Source: Pseudonocardia sp.
GTDB lineage: Bacteria; Actinomycetota; Actinomycetes; Mycobacteriales; Pseudonocardiaceae
Direction: 5' to 3'
Length of the DNA: 8,820 nucleotides
NCBI GenBank assembly: GCA_030453005.1
Contig: JAKDLE010000072.1
Location: forward strand, 1 to 8,820
Shown: piece after piece, positions 6,988 through 8,820 of the stretch
How the letters are laid out: every line of letters begins with the position of its first letter
How positions within the stretch are numbered: the first letter of the stretch is position 1
Notes under the pieces: model-generated
Told to the model about the DNA's origin: nothing
The model's input: only the letters and a program-made list of their open reading frames with translations
Databases searched by the model: none
Made by a program: the position numbers and the translations under genes

Positions 6988-7397
6988 TTGCCGTCGCCCG
7001 GCCCACCGCTGCCCGCACCCGCCGCGGGCGAACCCGGACGGAAGCCGGGCCCGAGGAAGGCGTAGAAACCGCTTCGGTAGCGCCCGTCGAGGTCCTCGAC
7101 GAGCACGGTGGCACCGGTGGGCGCGCCGCTGACCACGACCACGTCGTCGTCGTAGCGCAGGTACTCCGCGCCGCCGGCGGCCTGCCGCGCGGCGGGCGGC
7201 ACGGCGGCCGCGATCGCCGCCGCCGTGGTGCCGACCGGGTCGGGCGAGCGGTAGACGGCGCTGTCGCCGGTCCGGCCCACCCGTTCGTAGGTGTCCTCGA
7301 CGTAGTCCTCGACGTCGCCGCCCACCCCGCAGCCCGCGACCAGCAGCGCGGTGCCGACCAGCGCGCCGAGCAGCACGGTCGTCGGCCTGCGTCTCAT
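6984..7397 (-). CDS. DUF4247 family lipoprotein
   Basis: The protein has 137 residues. The N-terminus is a lipoprotein signal peptide: MRRRPTT, a hydrophobic core (8-20), and the lipobox LVAGC with Cys23 as the acylated residue. The mature part has VYRSPDPVGTTAAAIAAAVPP near 49-68, LRYDDDVVVV near 80-89 and a YRSGFYAFLG motif near 107-116. I recognise this set as DUF4247, of unknown function. It ends in a Gly/Pro/Ala-rich tail (121-137). It should be anchored to the outer face of the cytoplasmic membrane. I chose ATG 7397 because it forms an ATGA overlap with the DUF2617 stop, has AGGTGG 6 nt upstream, and starts exactly at the signal peptide. The same frame stays open upstream to 7976, but that part is a shadow of DUF2617. 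It matches the position of Rv2599 from memory. Confidence 0.87.
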   Translation of the reverse strand: MRRRPTTVLLGALVGTALLVAGCGVGGDVEDYVEDTYERVGRTGDSAVYRSPDPVGTTAAAIAAAVPPAARQAAGGAEYLRYDDDVVVVSGAPTGATVLVEDLDGRYRSGFYAFLGPGFRPGSPAAGAGSGGPGDGK

Positions 7398-7909
7398 GGG
7401 TTCCACCTGCTGCGGGTCGTCACGACGGTGCCCTTTCCACGATCTTCGTCGGGGTAGAGGTGCCAGCTCTGCCAGGTCCATCCCGATCCCTCGCCGGGGG
7501 CCGCCGTCAGCGCGGTGACTGCGGCGTCCGCGCCGGGGAACGTCGCGCAGAGGAACGCCTCGTCGGTGGCCGCGCGGCGGCGCAGCTCGACCGCGAGCTC
7601 GTCGAGGGCGGCCCGGCTCATCTCGGTGCACTCGCTGACGAGCTCGTATCCGTCCCGGTCGACGCGCGGGGGCAGCAGCGACCCGCCCGCGGTCACCGCG
7701 TCGCAGGAGACCTCCTCGGTGAGCCTGCGACCGCCCACCGACGCCGTGACGACGTGCGACGCGCCGATCACGCCGAGGGTCAGCCCGCCGCCGGTGCCGT
7801 CGTGCAGGGACGTCTCCGCCAGCACCGCGGGGGCGGGGGCGTCGAGGACCAGGCCGAGGGCGCCCGCCCGTACGTCCCGCGCCTCGACCTCGAGCCGGTG
7901 CAGGCTCAT
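7394..7909 (-). CDS. DUF2617 family protein
   Basis: The protein has 171 residues, with no signal peptide or membrane segment, so it is predicted cytosolic. It begins with MSLHRLEVEARDVRAGALGL and LGVIGASHVVT near 44-54. It ends with WTWQSWHLYPDEDRGKGTVV near 143-162 and TTRSRW. The tryptophan-rich WxxWHLYP end is the feature that led me to DUF2617, an actinobacterial family without assigned function. The assignment rests on recall of the family and on its position equivalent to Rv2598. ATG 7909 has a strong GAGGAGG with about 4-nt spacing. Its stop overlaps the DUF4247 start (ATGA). As the only soluble member of the operon, it may be a regulator, chaperone or enzyme partner of the membrane proteins; nothing in it points to a specific reaction. 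Confidence 0.8.
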   Translation of the reverse strand: MSLHRLEVEARDVRAGALGLVLDAPAPAVLAETSLHDGTGGGLTLGVIGASHVVTASVGGRRLTEEVSCDAVTAGGSLLPPRVDRDGYELVSECTEMSRAALDELAVELRRRAATDEAFLCATFPGADAAVTALTAAPGEGSGWTWQSWHLYPDEDRGKGTVVTTRSRWNP

Positions 7910-7982
7910 GAGTCCTCCTCGCCTGCGCTCGTCGGCCGCATTCGCGGCGCCGCTGCGTCCGATGGTGAACTCGCAAGCTCGT
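7910..7982. other. 73-bp intercistronic segment with dyads
   Basis: This is the longest gap within the five-gene operon. It holds a perfect 10-bp palindrome, GCGGCGCCGC (7944-7953), flanked by CGCA and TGCG with a 3-nt bulge. A second dyad, GTGAAC/GTTCAC (7965-7970 and 7981-7986), has a 10-nt loop and runs into the DUF4178 stop codon (complement of 7983-7985). The right end carries the DUF2617 ribosome binding site. It may be an mRNA-stability or partial-termination element, or a short dispersed repeat. Confidence 0.45.
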
Positions 7983-8582
7983 TCACGTGGCGGGTCCGGC
8001 GTGCAGGACCGTCAGCTCGCCGCGCGTCACCGGGCGCCCGGTGGAGACCTCCCAGGACTGGGTCGGGGCCCACCGCTCGAACGCGAGCATCCCGACGCCG
8101 TCCGCGGTCTCGTAGTCGGCGTAGTCCACCGTGCCCTGCGGGGCCGTGCCGGTGGTGCCCTCCGCCGTGAAGGTCGCCCGACCCCGCTCGATCTGGCGGT
8201 GCACCCGGTCGTCGAGGACGACGTCGCCGTCGGGCGTCAGGCCGGTGCCCTCGCGGCGCATCCACAGCGCCATCTCCAGCTCGCCCTCGTCGTTCTCCAC
8301 GGTGAGCCAGCGGCGGCCGGTGGAGCCGTCGAGCAGGTGCTCGTGCCAGACGACGCCACCCTCCTCCAGCGTGATCGACCCGCGCACGACGTGGTCGACG
8401 CCTGCGTAGGTGATGACGTCGCCGACCCCGATCCGGTGCGGGTCGTAGAGGTCGGGCCCGTGCGCGAGCGGGTCCTCCCGGGCGGGCTTCGACGGCGCGG
8501 TCGAGCGACGGGAGCGCAGCACGAGGACCACCACACCCGCGACCACCGCCACGACGAGGACCACGAGCAGCAGTTCGATCAT
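7983..8582 (-). CDS. DUF4178 membrane-anchored protein
   Basis: The protein has 199 residues. An N-terminal hydrophobic helix (MIELLLVVLVVAVVAGVVVL, residues 1-20) followed by RSRR indicates a single-pass anchor with a cytosolic body. The soluble domain contains IGVGDVITYAG near 51-61, WHEHLLDGSTGRRWLTVEND near 79-98, LDDRVHRQIERGRATFTAEG near 123-142, and a beta-rich end through WEVSTGRPV to LTVLHA. The repeated LxDG/WLTVE pattern fits DUF4178, a domain of unknown function often found with DUF350 genes. I chose ATG 8582 because GGAG lies 7 nt upstream. The longer start at 8621 would add a non-conserved proline-rich leader and would overlap the predicted -10 box. It is the first gene of the operon, equivalent in position to Rv2597 from memory. 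Confidence 0.83.
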   Translation of the reverse strand: MIELLLVVLVVAVVAGVVVLVLRSRRSTAPSKPAREDPLAHGPDLYDPHRIGVGDVITYAGVDHVVRGSITLEEGGVVWHEHLLDGSTGRRWLTVENDEGELEMALWMRREGTGLTPDGDVVLDDRVHRQIERGRATFTAEGTTGTAPQGTVDYADYETADGVGMLAFERWAPTQSWEVSTGRPVTRGELTVLHAGPAT

Positions 8583-8619
8583 GGGCGGGCTCCGTGGTCG
8601 CGACGTGGCGGGCCGGGCC

Positions 8620-8649
8620 ACCCTAGCGCGCGGGGCGCCCGGTGATCAC
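8620..8649 (-). promoter_or_regulatory. Candidate promoter of the DUF4178-speE operon
   Basis: TAGGGT on the minus strand (8620-8625) fits the actinobacterial -10 pattern TAnnnT. About 17 bp further upstream lies GTGATCAC (8642-8649), a perfect 8-bp palindrome that contains only a weak -35 match. Transcription would start near 8613, leaving a leader of about 30 nt before ATG 8582. The palindrome covering the -35 could be an operator. Confidence 0.4.
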
Positions 8650-8697
8650 GCCCCGATGTGGGGAACGCACCGCCGTCGCCGTGGCCGCACCGCCATT

Positions 8698-8739
8698 GTC
8701 GTGACGAAGTCGGTACCCGGACGGGGGCAACGTCACGAC
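8698..8739. repeat. Perfect 9-bp inverted repeat in the divergent intergenic region
   Basis: GTCGTGACG (8698-8706) and CGTCACGAC (8731-8739) are exact reverse complements separated by 24 bp, with about 33 bp between centres (near three helical turns). They lie between the two divergent starts at 8582 and 8762. This is consistent with a paired operator for a dimeric or tetrameric regulator, but no bound protein can be named. Confidence 0.5.
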
Positions 8740-8761
8740 CGCTGAGTACGTCGTACAGGGT

Positions 8762-8820
8762 ATGAACGCGCAACCGTTGCACCCGCGGTGGGCGATCCAG
8801 GGCCTCACCGTGCTCGCGCT
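8762..8820 (+). CDS. Possible divergent gene, first 19 codons only
   Basis: An ATG at 8762 opens a frame reading MNAQPLHPRWAIQGLTVLA that runs off the window. The basic, then hydrophobic N-terminus could begin a membrane or exported protein, but too little is visible to name it. No well-spaced ribosome binding site is seen: AGGG ends 1 nt before the ATG. A leaderless start or a different start codon is therefore possible. Confidence 0.4.
   Translation, partial: MNAQPLHPRWAIQGLTVLA

Noticed and set aside
7398..7976. N-terminal extension of the DUF4247 frame to an upstream start at 7976
   Set aside because: The extension is arginine-rich shadow sequence of DUF2617. The signal peptide, ribosome binding site and ATGA overlap place the real start at 7397.
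8583..8621. Longer DUF4178 start at 8621
   Set aside because: It would lie on the predicted -10 box and adds a proline/arginine leader before a well-formed membrane anchor that has its own ribosome binding site.
8661..8690. GGGAAC as an ECF sigma (SigE-type) -35 element reading rightward
   Set aside because: No GTT-type -10 is found at the required 15-18 bp spacing.
1..8820. CRISPR arrays, tRNA or rRNA genes, transposases, attachment sites
   Set aside because: No spaced repeat array, cloverleaf, transposase motif or integrase was seen on either strand by eye.

Overview
The window is very GC-rich (roughly 70% or more), with strong GC bias at third codon positions, GTG starts, and coupled ATGA stop/start junctions. 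Gene content points to a high-GC actinobacterium, probably Pseudonocardiales or a relative of the mycobacteria. The genus is an inference from composition and gene order, not from a search.

Layout, left to right. (1) Positions 1-1323, + strand: the C-terminal part of a large LuxR-type regulator with a helical-repeat region and a C-terminal helix-turn-helix; its start lies outside the window. It converges on the next gene with only 6 bp between stop codons. (2) Positions 4743 down to 1330, - strand: an apparent three-gene operon of a universal stress protein, a GH15 glycoside hydrolase (trehalase/glucoamylase type) and a zinc-dependent medium-chain dehydrogenase resembling haloarchaeal glucose 1-dehydrogenase. 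The gaps are 22 bp and a 13-bp overlap. The two enzymes could form a short route from trehalose or an alpha-glucan to glucose and then gluconolactone, and the stress protein ties it to stress or starvation. The 143-bp leader carries three alternating GTCCC/GGGAC half-sites. (3) Positions 8582 down to 4887, - strand: a five-gene operon encoding a membrane-anchored DUF4178 protein, a DUF2617 protein, a DUF4247 lipoprotein, a DUF350 four-helix membrane protein and a membrane-embedded spermidine synthase homologue. From memory this matches the order of the Mycobacterium tuberculosis Rv2597-Rv2601 block. It is a conserved but functionally undescribed actinobacterial envelope system, and it is the most interesting content of the window. 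(4) Positions 8583-8761: a divergent intergenic region with a plausible promoter for the five-gene operon, an 8-bp palindrome at its -35 position and a perfect 9-bp inverted repeat. (5) From 8762, + strand: the first 19 codons of a possible divergent gene that runs off the end.

How the parts may work together: the five-gene block places a lipoprotein, a small multi-pass protein, a single-pass anchored protein and a polyamine-type aminopropyltransferase in the same membrane, with one cytosolic partner. This suggests modification of, or response to, something in the envelope. The metabolic operon next to it is probably transcribed separately. No RNA genes, CRISPR arrays or insertion sequences were seen, and no gene-free stretch exceeds 300 bases.
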